Shown: positions 34,558 to 43,989, numbered from the stretch's first letter. The stretch: 52,724 bases of DNA from Legionella sp. (GCA_030694525.1 JAUXYG010000150.1:1-52724), one strand, 5' to 3'. The notes: generated from the sequence alone by a model not told the origin. Translations and numbers: made by a program.

Positions 34558-34836
34558 ATGAATAAGAGTGAATTAGTTGATGCTATAGCAAGCGGATCAG
34601 GTTTGACAAAAGCTGACGCGAGCAGAGTTCTTGAAACTTTTATGTCAACTGTAACTGATGCCTTAAAAAGTGGCGATCAAGTTGTAATACCTGGTTTTGG
34701 TTCATTTTCTACAGGTAATCGTTCAGCTCGTACTGGTAGAAACCCACAGACTGGCAAAACTATTGAAATCAAAGCTTCAAGAGTTGCCAAGTTTAAAGCG
34801 GGTAAAAACCTAAAAGAAGCGGTACAACAAGCTTAA
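34558..34836 (+). CDS. hupB: DNA-binding protein HU-beta
   Basis: The 92-residue protein is HU. It starts MNKSELVDAIASGSGLTKAD, has the GDQVVIPGFGSFSTGNRSAR saddle and the arm segment RTGRNPQTGKTIEIKA with the intercalating Pro, and ends VAKFKAGKNLKEAV. It bends and compacts DNA without sequence preference. A frame extends 24 bases upstream, but ATG 34558 has AAGGGG just before it and gives the family's normal start. Two tRNA genes follow within eight bases of the stop. Confidence 0.97.
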   Translation: MNKSELVDAIASGSGLTKADASRVLETFMSTVTDALKSGDQVVIPGFGSFSTGNRSARTGRNPQTGKTIEIKASRVAKFKAGKNLKEAVQQA

Positions 34837-34843
34837 GTTTTCT

Positions 34844-34919
34844 GGGTGCTTAGCTCAGCTGGGAGAGCATCGCCCTTACAAGGCGAGGGTCGTAGGTTCG
34901 ATCCCTACAGCACCCACCA
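34844..34919 (+). tRNA. tRNA-Val (anticodon TAC)
   Basis: A 76-base cloverleaf with acceptor GGGTGCT/AGCACCC, anticodon stem CGCCC/GGCGA region with loop TTACAA (anticodon TAC), T-loop GTTCGATCC and ACCA end. It lies seven bases after the hupB stop, so it is probably cut out of the hupB transcript. Confidence 0.97.
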
Positions 34920-34925
34920 CGAAAT

Positions 34926-35002
34926 GGAGTGGTAGTTCAGTTGGTTAGAATACCGGCCTGTCACGCCGGGGGTCGCGGGTTCGAGCCCCGTCCACTCCGC
35001 CA
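34926..35002 (+). tRNA. tRNA-Asp (anticodon GTC)
   Basis: A 77-base cloverleaf with acceptor GGAGTGG/CCACTCC, anticodon stem CGGCC/CGCCG region with loop TGTCAC (anticodon GTC), T-loop GTTCGAGCC and GCCA end. Six bases separate it from tRNA-Val. Confidence 0.97.
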
Positions 35003-35009
35003 AAATTAG

Positions 35010-35033
35010 CGCGCCGAAAGGCGCGTTTTTTTT
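35010..35033 (+). terminator. Intrinsic terminator after tRNA-Asp
   Basis: The stem CGCGCC/GGCGCG with a GAAA tetraloop is followed by eight T bases. A textbook intrinsic terminator for the hupB-tRNA unit. Confidence 0.93.
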
Positions 35034-35094
35034 ATCAGCTTATGGTACAATCCGCATCATCAAGTTTCTTAAATACAATAATGGATCTCGGAAC

Positions 35095-36966
35095 ATGTTG
35101 CAGAAGTTAAATGAACGCATTCAAGGTGTTGTGGCTTGGGTAATTATCGTATTAATTGCGATTACATTTACCTTATTTGGTCTAGATTATTACATGCAAT
35201 CTCATCAGGCGTCTGATGCTAAAGTAGTGATCAATGATAAGCCGTTATCTTCTCAGGCCTTCGAAGCCAATTACCGACGTACCCGCGCGCAGCAAGATAT
35301 GGCGCAGATGACTGCGGCGGATGAAAAAAACCTGCAAAATCAAGTATTAAATCAAATGATTACCAACGAAGTAACCGTTCAATCAGCCAGAAACTATGGA
35401 TTTGAAATAAGTGCGGATCAAGCTAATGCGGCTATCGTGAATATCCCACAGTTTCAGGAAGACGGACATTTTTCTACCGAAAAATATCAACAAGCATTAA
35501 ATGGTGCTTTATTTACTCCGGAAACATTCCAAAACGAAGTAAAACAGGGAATGCTTCTTAATCAGCAGCGCTTTGCATTCATGGGCAGTTCGTTTGCATT
35601 ACCTTCTGAAGTAAATCGCTTTGTTCGATTATACATGCAAACACGAGATTATGATTATCTAACCATTTCTGCAGCTGATCTTGAAAGCCAGGTACAAGTA
35701 TCTCCGGCAGACATAACAAATTATTATTCAAAAAATCAAAAAGAGTTTATGTCGCCAGAAAAAGTGTCTATTGATTATGTAATTTTGTCTATGAATGATG
35801 TTCGTTCTAAAATTAAAGTCTCTGAAGAAGATATCGCAAAATACTACAATGAAAACAAAAGTAATTATTTAACTCCGGCACAATGGAAAGTAGCACATAT
35901 ATTGTTTGCGGTACCTGAGAATGCAACCCTATCGGAATTGGAAACGATACAAAAAAAAGCGGAGAATGCATTTAATGAGTTACAAAAAAATCCAAATCAG
36001 TTTGAGCAATTAGTCGCTACATCAGATGATAAATTATCTCTTGCTGATAAGGGAGTACTACCCTGGATTACCGCGGGTCAAAATGAGTATGATAAAATTT
36101 TATCCGAGTTAAATGTAGTGGGTCAGATTTCAGCTCCAGCAAAAACGAAACATGGATTTGAAATTTTTAAGTTAATTGCCTATAAGCCAGTGACTACCAA
36201 ATCTTTAGCTGAAGTATCGGCTACAATTAAAGAACAATTGTCCGCTGATTTGGCACAAACTAAATATGCGCAGGCGCTAGAGCAACTGTCAGATCTTAGT
36301 TATCAAACACCTGACTCCCTCAATCCTGTTGCAGAAGCATTAAATCTAAAGATTAATCAGTCAGAGCCTTTTTCACATGTGGGTGGTTCTTCTGATCTGA
36401 CTAAAAACAAACAGGTTATTAATGCGGCTTTCAGTCATGATGTGCTTGCATTAGGTAATAATAGTGAGCCAGTCCAGATTGATAATGAATCAGTACTGGT
36501 TTTACGAGTGAACACACATTTCGATACCAAACAGCAATCTCTCGAAGAAGTTAAGCCTGAAATAATCAAGCATCTATTAAAAGATCGAGCCATGATTAAA
36601 GCTAAAAATATGGGATCTGAGTTATTAAATCCTGTTGCTGATAAAAAGCAGGAAGATTTAATCAAAACAAATACCTTAAAATGGAATACGGTAGTTAAGG
36701 CTAGTCGGGATAATGATAAAACCAATATACTAATTAATGATCTGGCTTTTAATTTGTTACGTCCCGAAAGCAGGGATGGAGTTACTCTTAACAACGGCGA
36801 TTATGTTGTAGTAAGGCTTAAAAAGATCAATGATGGTAAACTTGACTCTTTGGATAAAGAGCAGCGTGATAGCTTGATTCAGCAAATAGAAGCGAGTTAT
36901 GGAATGATGGATTATGATTTATACGTTAATAGTTTACTTAATCAAGCGAAGATAGTTAGAAATTAA
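35095..36966 (+). CDS. ppiD: Periplasmic folding factor PpiD
   Basis: The 623-residue protein is PpiD, a membrane-anchored chaperone at the SecYEG exit. A short cytoplasmic start MLQKLNERIQGVVAW leads into one membrane helix at about residues 13-33, then a SurA-like N-domain. A parvulin-like domain lies at about 265-360 (AQWKVAHILFAVPE, and later FEQLVATSDDKLSLADKGVL), and a long helical C-terminal region follows. Length matches enteric PpiD (623). The short parvulin domain lacks several catalytic residues of active parvulins as far as I can judge. It has the standard position after hupB. Confidence 0.93.
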   Translation: MLQKLNERIQGVVAWVIIVLIAITFTLFGLDYYMQSHQASDAKVVINDKPLSSQAFEANYRRTRAQQDMAQMTAADEKNLQNQVLNQMITNEVTVQSARNYGFEISADQANAAIVNIPQFQEDGHFSTEKYQQALNGALFTPETFQNEVKQGMLLNQQRFAFMGSSFALPSEVNRFVRLYMQTRDYDYLTISAADLESQVQVSPADITNYYSKNQKEFMSPEKVSIDYVILSMNDVRSKIKVSEEDIAKYYNENKSNYLTPAQWKVAHILFAVPENATLSELETIQKKAENAFNELQKNPNQFEQLVATSDDKLSLADKGVLPWITAGQNEYDKILSELNVVGQISAPAKTKHGFEIFKLIAYKPVTTKSLAEVSATIKEQLSADLAQTKYAQALEQLSDLSYQTPDSLNPVAEALNLKINQSEPFSHVGGSSDLTKNKQVINAAFSHDVLALGNNSEPVQIDNESVLVLRVNTHFDTKQQSLEEVKPEIIKHLLKDRAMIKAKNMGSELLNPVADKKQEDLIKTNTLKWNTVVKASRDNDKTNILINDLAFNLLRPESRDGVTLNNGDYVVVRLKKINDGKLDSLDKEQRDSLIQQIEASYGMMDYDLYVNSLLNQAKIVRN

Positions 36967-36973
36967 TCAATTG

Positions 36974-37006
36974 TAGCCAATAGACAGAAATTTTGCTTAT
37001 TGGCTA
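36974..37006. terminator. Inverted repeat after ppiD; rest of gap empty
   Basis: TAGCCAATA (36974-36982) and TATTGGCTA (36998-37006) form a 9-base stem around a 15-base loop, eight bases after the ppiD stop, without a T tract. The rest of the 276-base gap to 37242 is AT-rich, and I see no gene or repeat in it. Confidence 0.45.
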
Positions 37007-37242
37007 TGATGTGAAGATATAAATCTAAATAAATATTCTAATGAGTGATTGATATATATAGAGGCTTAATTTGCTTTAGGAATTCGCTTTGAATATCGGT
37101 TCACTCGTCTAGATGTCTCCTTGAATGCATCAACATAGCAATCTCTCTACCTTAGACGAGAAGCTATAAAAAATTAACTGACAGGTTAGGTTTGCTTCCG
37201 ATTAGTTTTTATAAACGTAGATAAAATTAATTACCCTTTAGT

Positions 37243-39081
37243 TCATTTTGTAGCGTTGCCCGCTATATTGGTTTTGTTGGGTGAGTTGTTTATTTCATGC
37301 AAAGTAACGTCACGTGTTTCATTAATTGTAAAAAATACTGTTCTGGCATGATATTTATCAACAGATTGTCGATGAGCAATGCTCACGATTGTTGTATTTT
37401 TTAAACTTTGGATTGCTGTATATACTTGATGTTCGCTTTCCTCATCTAATGATGCAGTAGCCTCATCTAAAAAGAGCCAGTCAGGTTTTTTCAATATAGC
37501 TCTTGCAAAGGAGATACGTTGCTGCTGACCTCCAGATAATTCTTTTGACCAAGCGCGTTTTTCTTTTAACAAATGGACAAACTCATCCATGCCTCCAACT
37601 GCTTTTAATGCAAAAACATATTGTTCCTCGGTGTATGTATTAATTGGATCGGGGTAAGCTAAAACTGCCATGAGAGAATCCTGGGGGATAGTAGGTTTTT
37701 GTGGTAGAAAATACAGACGTTTACCGGCAGGAATGCTCACTTGGCCTTCTCCATAAAGCCATGTTCCTGATATTACTTTAAAAAGTGTGCTCTTACCAAG
37801 TCCAGATGTACCTTTAATCAGGGTATGTTCACCTGAATTCAGCTTTAAATTAAGATTCCGCATCATACATTGCTGGCTTTTTATTTGAGGTTTCAAAAGC
37901 GTCAATGATTTTAATTTCAGCTTATCATGGTTGTTTTCTTTTCTACTTATAGATTTAGTGTTGGCGAGTAGCCTTTCTTGGTTAAAAATATCTTCTAATT
38001 CTAAAATGCGTTCGATACATGTTTTGTAACGTGTAATTTGTTCATAAGCCTCAACAAACCAGCTTAATGAGGAGCTGACTTGACTAAAAGCCATGGAAAT
38101 CTGCATGAGTTGGCCGATATCAATAAGTCCTGAAAAATAGACTGGAGCCGATAATAATAGGGGAAAGACTCCTGAAAATTGCAGATAAAAATTTTGAAAT
38201 GCAACAAGTTTTGATTTCGTATTTAGTTTATGACGAGCATTCTCATTTAAATCACTCATTTTGATTTTCAAAATATTTCGATAATAATTTTCAGCGTGTT
38301 CTTCGGCAATATTTTCAGCATCACTATTAAGCGTTTCCAAATCTTGCCTTAAATCTGCTTCAATACGTTCCCCTTTTTTATTTTTTTCTGCAAGTGATTT
38401 GCCAATCAGATGAGTGGTAATCGTTGCAATCACCGAAAAAATCAAGGCAGCCCAGAGCAGGTAACCTGGAATAATGAGGTTAAGACCCAAGACTGCAACA
38501 GTTAAAGGACCCCCAACTATCCATAATGTGCTAGCAAAAGTGGCAAAGCTTAAAATTGATCGAAGGAAATCAAGTCCTAAGCTGAGGCTGAGATCAACAA
38601 ATTTTTTTATATCCTCCTGAATACGTTGAGAGAAATTGTCGATGTCGTTTGAAAATCGTTTTAAATCCAGATAATTATTTTCGCTATCAAATAATTTATT
38701 GATAATTTTGTTCGTCAGCCAGTTGCGCCATCGAATTGAAAGCTTACCCACAAGATAATTTTTAATTACGTTTACGCTGACAAAAGATCCAATTAGAAGC
38801 GTAAAATTTATCATGCTGGTCAAGAAGGGGGCTAATGTTTTCGCAGTTAACACTGTCCAAAATCCCGCAGACCACCATGCAAAACCAGCCAAAATGGCAA
38901 CAAAACCGATAACACATAAAGCAGAACCTATAAGGAGAGTCCATGCTATTAATTTTTCATTAGAATTTACAAAATAATCTGTTACAAAAGAAAATCTTTT
39001 TCTCAAAGAATATTTTTTTTCATCGGATTGGTTTCTTTTTTTTGACATGGCAAAATTTGCGGGCATTTTGATCGAAATCAC
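37243..39081 (-). CDS. BacA/SbmA-YddA-like ABC transporter, fused permease and ATPase
   Basis: The 612-residue protein fuses about six membrane helices (from residue 43 to about 345) to one ABC domain. The membrane part has the ABC_membrane_2 pattern, with SIRWRNWLTNKIINKLFDSE and NPDQRIQEDI-like text (DNFSQRIQEDIKKFVDLSLS). The ATPase has Walker A IKGTSGLGKSTLFK, signature ELSGGQQQRISFARAIL, Walker B DWLFLDEATASLDEE and H-loop SIAHR. Relatives import peptides or cofactors or move very-long-chain fatty acids, and SbmA/BacA take up antimicrobial peptides. Starts at 39081, 39066 and 39048 are all possible. It stands alone. Confidence 0.88.
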   Translation of the reverse strand: MISIKMPANFAMSKKRNQSDEKKYSLRKRFSFVTDYFVNSNEKLIAWTLLIGSALCVIGFVAILAGFAWWSAGFWTVLTAKTLAPFLTSMINFTLLIGSFVSVNVIKNYLVGKLSIRWRNWLTNKIINKLFDSENNYLDLKRFSNDIDNFSQRIQEDIKKFVDLSLSLGLDFLRSILSFATFASTLWIVGGPLTVAVLGLNLIIPGYLLWAALIFSVIATITTHLIGKSLAEKNKKGERIEADLRQDLETLNSDAENIAEEHAENYYRNILKIKMSDLNENARHKLNTKSKLVAFQNFYLQFSGVFPLLLSAPVYFSGLIDIGQLMQISMAFSQVSSSLSWFVEAYEQITRYKTCIERILELEDIFNQERLLANTKSISRKENNHDKLKLKSLTLLKPQIKSQQCMMRNLNLKLNSGEHTLIKGTSGLGKSTLFKVISGTWLYGEGQVSIPAGKRLYFLPQKPTIPQDSLMAVLAYPDPINTYTEEQYVFALKAVGGMDEFVHLLKEKRAWSKELSGGQQQRISFARAILKKPDWLFLDEATASLDEESEHQVYTAIQSLKNTTIVSIAHRQSVDKYHARTVFFTINETRDVTLHEINNSPNKTNIAGNATK

Positions 39082-39264
39082 ATATTATATACTTTTGGAA
39101 AGAAGTCAATAATTAATCATAAAGGCATATATGTAGGCATACTGATGAGTGAAGACTTTGACGAAATTTCAAGGTGCGATTTATTTAATAATAAGAATAA
39201 GGAATTACAATCAAAAACAGCATGAATTCCTTACATCAAATAATATCTCTTTCTTATATAAAGT

Positions 39265-41118
39265 TTATTGCCTAAATTTTGATTGCCAATCAGGTTTTAT
39301 TTCATTTGATCCTTTATCATTTTTTAAATGAGAAGCATTAAATAAGGAACCTGAAATTAATGCAGAACTGTCTCTTGAATCCTCGACTTTAGTGAAGACA
39401 ACGGGTTTTACAAGTGGTTTTTCACAATGGATGTTAAAACCTAAATCACGGTAAATGTTCAGGTGCTCCTTATTTTGGATATCCAAAATGATTCCATCAT
39501 CATCTACTAATACTAAATGAGCTGCATGGGGAAAACGCAGTTTGATCATTTGCAATGATTTTACTTTCATCTTTTGTACTTCAGAAAGTGTGAGCGTTAT
39601 CGAGCGAATATTATCGGGAATAGAAAGAAATACTTCTAAGCTTTCTGCTGAAAGAGTATTAAAGGAATTACCTCTTAAATCAATATGACTTACTGTAGAT
39701 CCTTCAACGCTAGTAAAAAGGTGGTTAAATAGTTCCCTGGACATTTGATTTAACCAATTATTTTGTAAACTTAAATGAGTAACCGATGATTTATGTAATC
39801 CCTTCAGGATAGTGGGCAGGTGAAATAAATCGGTCTCTTCATAAATCATATTATCCAAATCAAGATGAGTGATGCTTGTATGTTCTAATCCTTCAAAAAT
39901 TTTTTGGTTTACTTGAGGCTGATATTTAGTGTACATATAATTTTTGCTCAAATTCAGATGTGTTATCTGACTTTCTTTGAGGGCTTCAATAATGTCAGGG
40001 ATAAAACCGTAAAGTCTGTTATTACTCAAATTGAGGGAAGTGATGCCTGTATTTTTAAAACCTTTTATTAATGAACTAATTTCGGATGGGGTTTTAAGAG
40101 CATAATTGTTTTTCCCTTCCAAAAGCAGGTGGGTCATCCTGGAGCATGTAACTTCCCGGCTCTCTATTGACTCGGTTGGATGTAAAAAGAGATCGTTGGA
40201 GCTTAAATCAAGTTGGACTACCGAAGAGTTTTCGAGGTAAGCCAATATGTCGCTAATATCGTTAAATGATTTTATATTCAATTGATTATTTTTTAAATCA
40301 AGATACGTAATTTTTGATTTTAGATCCGTCTCGTTTGCGTTTCCAAGAGCATTCAGAATTGGCTTTATTAACGGAATGATAAGTTGATTGGACTGACATA
40401 TGAGATCAGTAATATCAGAACCCATTAAGGTACTGAAAATAGTCTTAAATTTAATGCTTGAATTTTTTAAGTGACTTAATAGATCCGGATCGTCAATTGT
40501 TTCCGGATGCATATAAATATCACTGATATCCAGAACTCTAATTTCAGTGGCTTTTATTTGGCTAAAAATTTCATTCAATTCTAATGCTGATTTTTGGAGG
40601 AAATGATTGGATTTCAGGCTTAAATACTCTAAATTTGAATCCTTTAAAGAGTAGAACAATTCTTTTAAATAGGTAGTCGATCGTGTCTGTAAATGATTGT
40701 CCAATGTATCATTTGATAAATCCAGATGCGTTATTCGGGAGTCTATAATCGTTTTAAAAACTGACGTTAAATCTAAATCTGATAATTTATTTATTCCTCT
40801 TAATTTTATTTGAATTTTTATAGGTTTATTTTCATAATGTTTTATAGTTTCTATAACATTAACAACACTTCTTTCTGAAAAATCTAATATTATTGTCTTC
40901 ACGGAAATTTCCCTTTCATATACTTTCTGAATTGAAGTATACCTTGCCCTAATCTGCCGATTGTAATGAAACTCATAGTTAGAATCCAGCGTATCGTATG
41001 AATACAATTTTAATTTTAATTGCTTATTTACCCCCAAAACACGCGTTAAGTGTAACAGCGGAGTTTTCTGGTAGCCAATGGCCATAATGTTCGCCATGCC
41101 ATTTTTTCGATTCTTCAA
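39265..41118 (-). CDS. Leucine-rich-repeat protein, candidate Dot/Icm effector
   Basis: The product has up to 617 residues and at least ten leucine-rich repeats of about 27-30 residues, such as ITHLDLSNDTLDNHL, ITYLDLKNNQLNIKS, ITSLNLSNNRLYGF and VTHLSLQNNWLNQMS. A non-repeat C-terminus ends in a charged tail (HLKNDKGSNEIKPDW). No signal peptide. Proteins with this repeat style are known Dot/Icm substrates in Legionella, so an effector role is likely but inferred. The annotated ATG at 41118 overlaps the upstream gene by 95 bases. No later ATG exists before the repeats, so a TTG or GTG start after about residue 30 may be used. The first 30 residues should not be trusted. Confidence 0.8.
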   Translation of the reverse strand: MKNRKNGMANIMAIGYQKTPLLHLTRVLGVNKQLKLKLYSYDTLDSNYEFHYNRQIRARYTSIQKVYEREISVKTIILDFSERSVVNVIETIKHYENKPIKIQIKLRGINKLSDLDLTSVFKTIIDSRITHLDLSNDTLDNHLQTRSTTYLKELFYSLKDSNLEYLSLKSNHFLQKSALELNEIFSQIKATEIRVLDISDIYMHPETIDDPDLLSHLKNSSIKFKTIFSTLMGSDITDLICQSNQLIIPLIKPILNALGNANETDLKSKITYLDLKNNQLNIKSFNDISDILAYLENSSVVQLDLSSNDLFLHPTESIESREVTCSRMTHLLLEGKNNYALKTPSEISSLIKGFKNTGITSLNLSNNRLYGFIPDIIEALKESQITHLNLSKNYMYTKYQPQVNQKIFEGLEHTSITHLDLDNMIYEETDLFHLPTILKGLHKSSVTHLSLQNNWLNQMSRELFNHLFTSVEGSTVSHIDLRGNSFNTLSAESLEVFLSIPDNIRSITLTLSEVQKMKVKSLQMIKLRFPHAAHLVLVDDDGIILDIQNKEHLNIYRDLGFNIHCEKPLVKPVVFTKVEDSRDSSALISGSLFNASHLKNDKGSNEIKPDWQSKFRQ

Positions 41119-42043
41119 GTTTGGCTGTTACTATTTTTGGTGTTATTCCTATACGTTCTATCCACTCGTTGCACCGTTTTATTACTTGCTTGCGAATTTG
41201 ATCGCGAGTAAAGGTATATTTACAGGGATTGTAGGCCTCATTCAGATTGTCTGATAAATAGGGTTTTAGAAGATTTTCTTTTATTACATGATTTGAAAAC
41301 TGCCATTGATTACCGTTTAAAACCAAAATGGGAGGGATGATATCTGCTCCTATTTTAACAGGTTGCGTCAAGTTGGTATAAAATTTCCAGCCCGCGTAAT
41401 TTGCCGATAAATCTCCATTGGAATAAACGCCATTAACTAATACGCCTAAATAAGTATGCTCTAGTATTTGACCATAAGTTACTAGTGCTGAATGGGCTTG
41501 CTCGGCTGATTTTCCATGGGCGCGATAGAAGTTATATAGTTTGTAATAGGTATGGCCTTGCATGAAAAAGTGTCCCAACTTGTCGGTGCCAAAATAATAG
41601 TCATACATCCGAATGGTCGGGGCCAGGCCGATTAGGGAAAACGGCGACTGTGAAAAGGCCAGCCAATAAACAGTTTTCCACGGTCTGTTTTCTTTAAAGA
41701 TCATTGGTTTTGTTTCATTTGGTAACTTTCCACGGGGGAACCAGCGCGGAAAGCCCGGGCCTGTTTTGGCATAAACTGCATCCGCTATATAAGTCCCTTT
41801 AAGCCGCAAATTAATTTGTTTTGCTGCATGTTTGCTGTTTTTAACTCTGGAATTCAGCACACTAATTTCGCTATTGGTTTGACTGATAACACGCTCAATA
41901 ACGTCATAAAGTCTACTGCTTGCGGTGGGGCCGATATCCAATAATTCCTCTGGCGGGAGGGTGAATTGATCGGTTTCTTCTGCTTGAATGGGTTGCGTTA
42001 TAGCGATTAATATAAGTAAAATATAGAGCCTGATTAATATCAT
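41024..42043 (-). CDS. Secreted protein with DKLGHFF motif, unknown function
   Basis: The 339-residue product begins with a clear signal peptide (MILIRLYILLILIAITQP, cleaved near IQA at about residue 21). The middle has FGTDKLGHFFMQGHTYYKLY at about residues 151-170. The DKxxHF pattern occurs in a group of small periplasmic and outer-membrane proteins of unknown role. The C-terminus ends ACFGGK. Ser/Asn-rich parts and several Tyr suggest a periplasmic or outer-membrane location. I do not recognise an enzyme. Its 3-prime end overlaps the annotated start of the leucine-rich-repeat gene, so both may share a transcript. Confidence 0.75.
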   Translation of the reverse strand: MILIRLYILLILIAITQPIQAEETDQFTLPPEELLDIGPTASSRLYDVIERVISQTNSEISVLNSRVKNSKHAAKQINLRLKGTYIADAVYAKTGPGFPRWFPRGKLPNETKPMIFKENRPWKTVYWLAFSQSPFSLIGLAPTIRMYDYYFGTDKLGHFFMQGHTYYKLYNFYRAHGKSAEQAHSALVTYGQILEHTYLGVLVNGVYSNGDLSANYAGWKFYTNLTQPVKIGADIIPPILVLNGNQWQFSNHVIKENLLKPYLSDNLNEAYNPCKYTFTRDQIRKQVIKRCNEWIERIGITPKIVTAKLEESKKWHGEHYGHWLPENSAVTLNACFGGK

Positions 42044-42238
42044 AGATCCTTCTGTTTTATTAATAGAGTTGGATCATTAGAATATAAACTCCTTTTGACT
42101 GTCCAGTTTTATTTTACCTTCGTTTATGTTGGTTGTTAGCTTATTTCAAGTGCGAGGGTAAGAATGGCAACAGCCTGAGAGCAAGTGAGGATCTAGATTA
42201 AATGATTTCTGAAATATTTTGCTCATGCCAAAAATGAC

Positions 42239-42260
42239 GAAAGCCACCTATGTGGCTTTC
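42239..42260. terminator. Hairpin between DUF4142 gene and secreted-protein gene
   Basis: GAAAGCCAC and GTGGCTTTC form a perfect 9-base stem with a four-base loop, 100 bases after the DUF4142 stop. On the minus strand a TTTTT run comes a few bases later. It is the only structure I see in the 316-base gap 42044-42359. Confidence 0.6.
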
Positions 42261-42359
42261 CAGTTGGCTGTTTCCCGAAAGAAACTGCCTACATCTTAAG
42301 TATAGTTCTCCAGATTTAATTGTCAAATTCTAGAGCAGTAAAAGGGTAATGAAACAATT

Positions 42360-42911
42360 CTAGTTTTTTAATGATTTTTCAACAAGTTGAGCTTTTTGTA
42401 AATGTTGTTCCACATGCATTTTGGTTGATTCCAAATGCTTTTGGATAGACGAGTTTGAGGATTTGGCGATTAGGTTATTAATTAAAGCTAAAGCTTCCTC
42501 ATGACCTTTCACCATCCCAGCCATGTATGCATTGTCAAAAGAGCTTCCTTCCAATTTCTCCAGGCTAGCTAATTCTTCTTCCCCTTTACTTTTAAGGGTG
42601 AGGGCTTCTTTATCATCGTTTGTTTTAATTCCTAATGTTTTTGCCAGAGCTTCCGTTTTACTTAAATTGTCCTGATGTTGTTTAATCATAAAGGTTGCAA
42701 AATTTTTAACATTTTCATTGGATGATTTTTTTAGTGCAACTTTGGCAACGGCAATTTCATTTTCATCAAGGACCATTAATGTACCTAGAGTGGAACCTTC
42801 TGCTTGTGTTTCTTTTACTGAGCTGGATGTGTGGGTGGCATCGGCTATTGATATAACTGGGTAGCCAACAAATAATGCAATAATCAGAGAAAAGAGGTAA
42901 TTTGAGCGCAT
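42360..42911 (-). CDS. DUF4142 periplasmic helical protein
   Basis: The 183-residue protein has a signal peptide (about 1-23, ending ISIADA) and an all-helical ferritin-like domain of the DUF4142 family. It contains NVKNFATFMIKQHQDNLSKT at about residues 67-86 and FDNAYMAGMVKGHEEALALI at about 121-140, the family's AFMxxMIxxHxxxxxxF pattern. Some relatives are up-regulated in envelope stress. The molecular role is unknown. It is single, with a strong hairpin downstream. Confidence 0.85.
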   Translation of the reverse strand: MRSNYLFSLIIALFVGYPVISIADATHTSSSVKETQAEGSTLGTLMVLDENEIAVAKVALKKSSNENVKNFATFMIKQHQDNLSKTEALAKTLGIKTNDDKEALTLKSKGEEELASLEKLEGSSFDNAYMAGMVKGHEEALALINNLIAKSSNSSIQKHLESTKMHVEQHLQKAQLVEKSLKN

Positions 42912-43069
42912 TGTTAATATCCTTTTAAATTAATTAAATTTTATAATAATGGAAAAGCTACTTATAGAATGTAGCAAATTTAAATCGTTAATAGAATATA
43001 AAATCTAAATTGGGCTATATTAAAAAGACGTAAGAAATCTGATTTTTATGGAATTTAAGGAGCGATTTC

Positions 43070-43897
43070 ATGATAACGTATATGTTTCCAGGGCAAGGAT
43101 CCCAATTTAAAGGGATGGGAGAAGACCTGTTTGCTCAGTTTCCTGATGAGGTAGCTTTGGCTCAAGACATTCTTGGTTATCCTATTTATGACTTGTGTAT
43201 TAGCGATCCGGAACAACTGCTTAATAATACGGCTTATACGCAACCTGCTTTATTCGTAGTTGAAGCACTTTCTTATCAATCAAAATACTCTCAGGCAAAA
43301 CCAGATTATTGCATAGGACACAGCCTTGGTGAATATGCTGCTTTGTACGTTGCAGGAGCATTTGATTTTGCAACTGGTTTAAAAATGGTACAAAAGCGCG
43401 GTGAATTGATGGCTTTAGCCACTGGAGGAGGGATGCTTGCAGTTGTTGGTCTTCCTGTCGATCGTATTAAAGAATTATTAGAACAAAATGGCATCGATAC
43501 CGTTGATTTCGCTAACTATAATTCCGATAAGCAGACGGTATTGTCTGGATTGGCTATTGATATAGGCAGAGCAAATGAGGTGCTTGCAAAAGAAGCAATG
43601 ATGTGTGTTCCTCTTAATGTGAGCGGTGCATTTCATTCTCGTTATATGAAGCCTGCCGCAAAAGAGTTTGCTGAATATATAGCGCAGTTTCAAATGTCTC
43701 CTTTACAATGTCACGTGATTGCTAATGTGAGTGGACTACCTTATACCAATGAAATAATCCATGAAAATCTGGTTAAGCAAATTTATAATCCCGTTCATTG
43801 GTCAGATATAATTAAATATATTAAAGGGAAGGGTGATTCTGAATTTATCGAGGTCGGTCCGGGTAACGTTCTGACGCGTTTAATGAGCCAGAATTAA
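43070..43897 (+). CDS. Stand-alone acyltransferase, FabD/trans-AT type
   Basis: The 275-residue protein is a malonyl-CoA:ACP transacylase-family enzyme. It has the oxyanion Gln in FPGQGSQ, nucleophile Ser85 in CIGHSLGEYAALY, Arg110 in KRGELM and catalytic His189 in NVSGAFHSRYM. All key residues are present. Length is slightly below FabD (about 310), as in the discrete trans-acting acyltransferases that load malonate onto polyketide synthases lacking AT domains. It has no fab neighbours. It could be a second FabD or the AT of a trans-AT pathway encoded elsewhere. Confidence 0.85.
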   Translation: MITYMFPGQGSQFKGMGEDLFAQFPDEVALAQDILGYPIYDLCISDPEQLLNNTAYTQPALFVVEALSYQSKYSQAKPDYCIGHSLGEYAALYVAGAFDFATGLKMVQKRGELMALATGGGMLAVVGLPVDRIKELLEQNGIDTVDFANYNSDKQTVLSGLAIDIGRANEVLAKEAMMCVPLNVSGAFHSRYMKPAAKEFAEYIAQFQMSPLQCHVIANVSGLPYTNEIIHENLVKQIYNPVHWSDIIKYIKGKGDSEFIEVGPGNVLTRLMSQN

Positions 43898-43989
43898 AGA
43901 TTTTATTCCCTTTCGCATGATTTTTCAGGGGGGTAATTTTCTTTAATCTTCTGAATTTTAGATGGGTTTTTATCTAATTAGGATCATTA

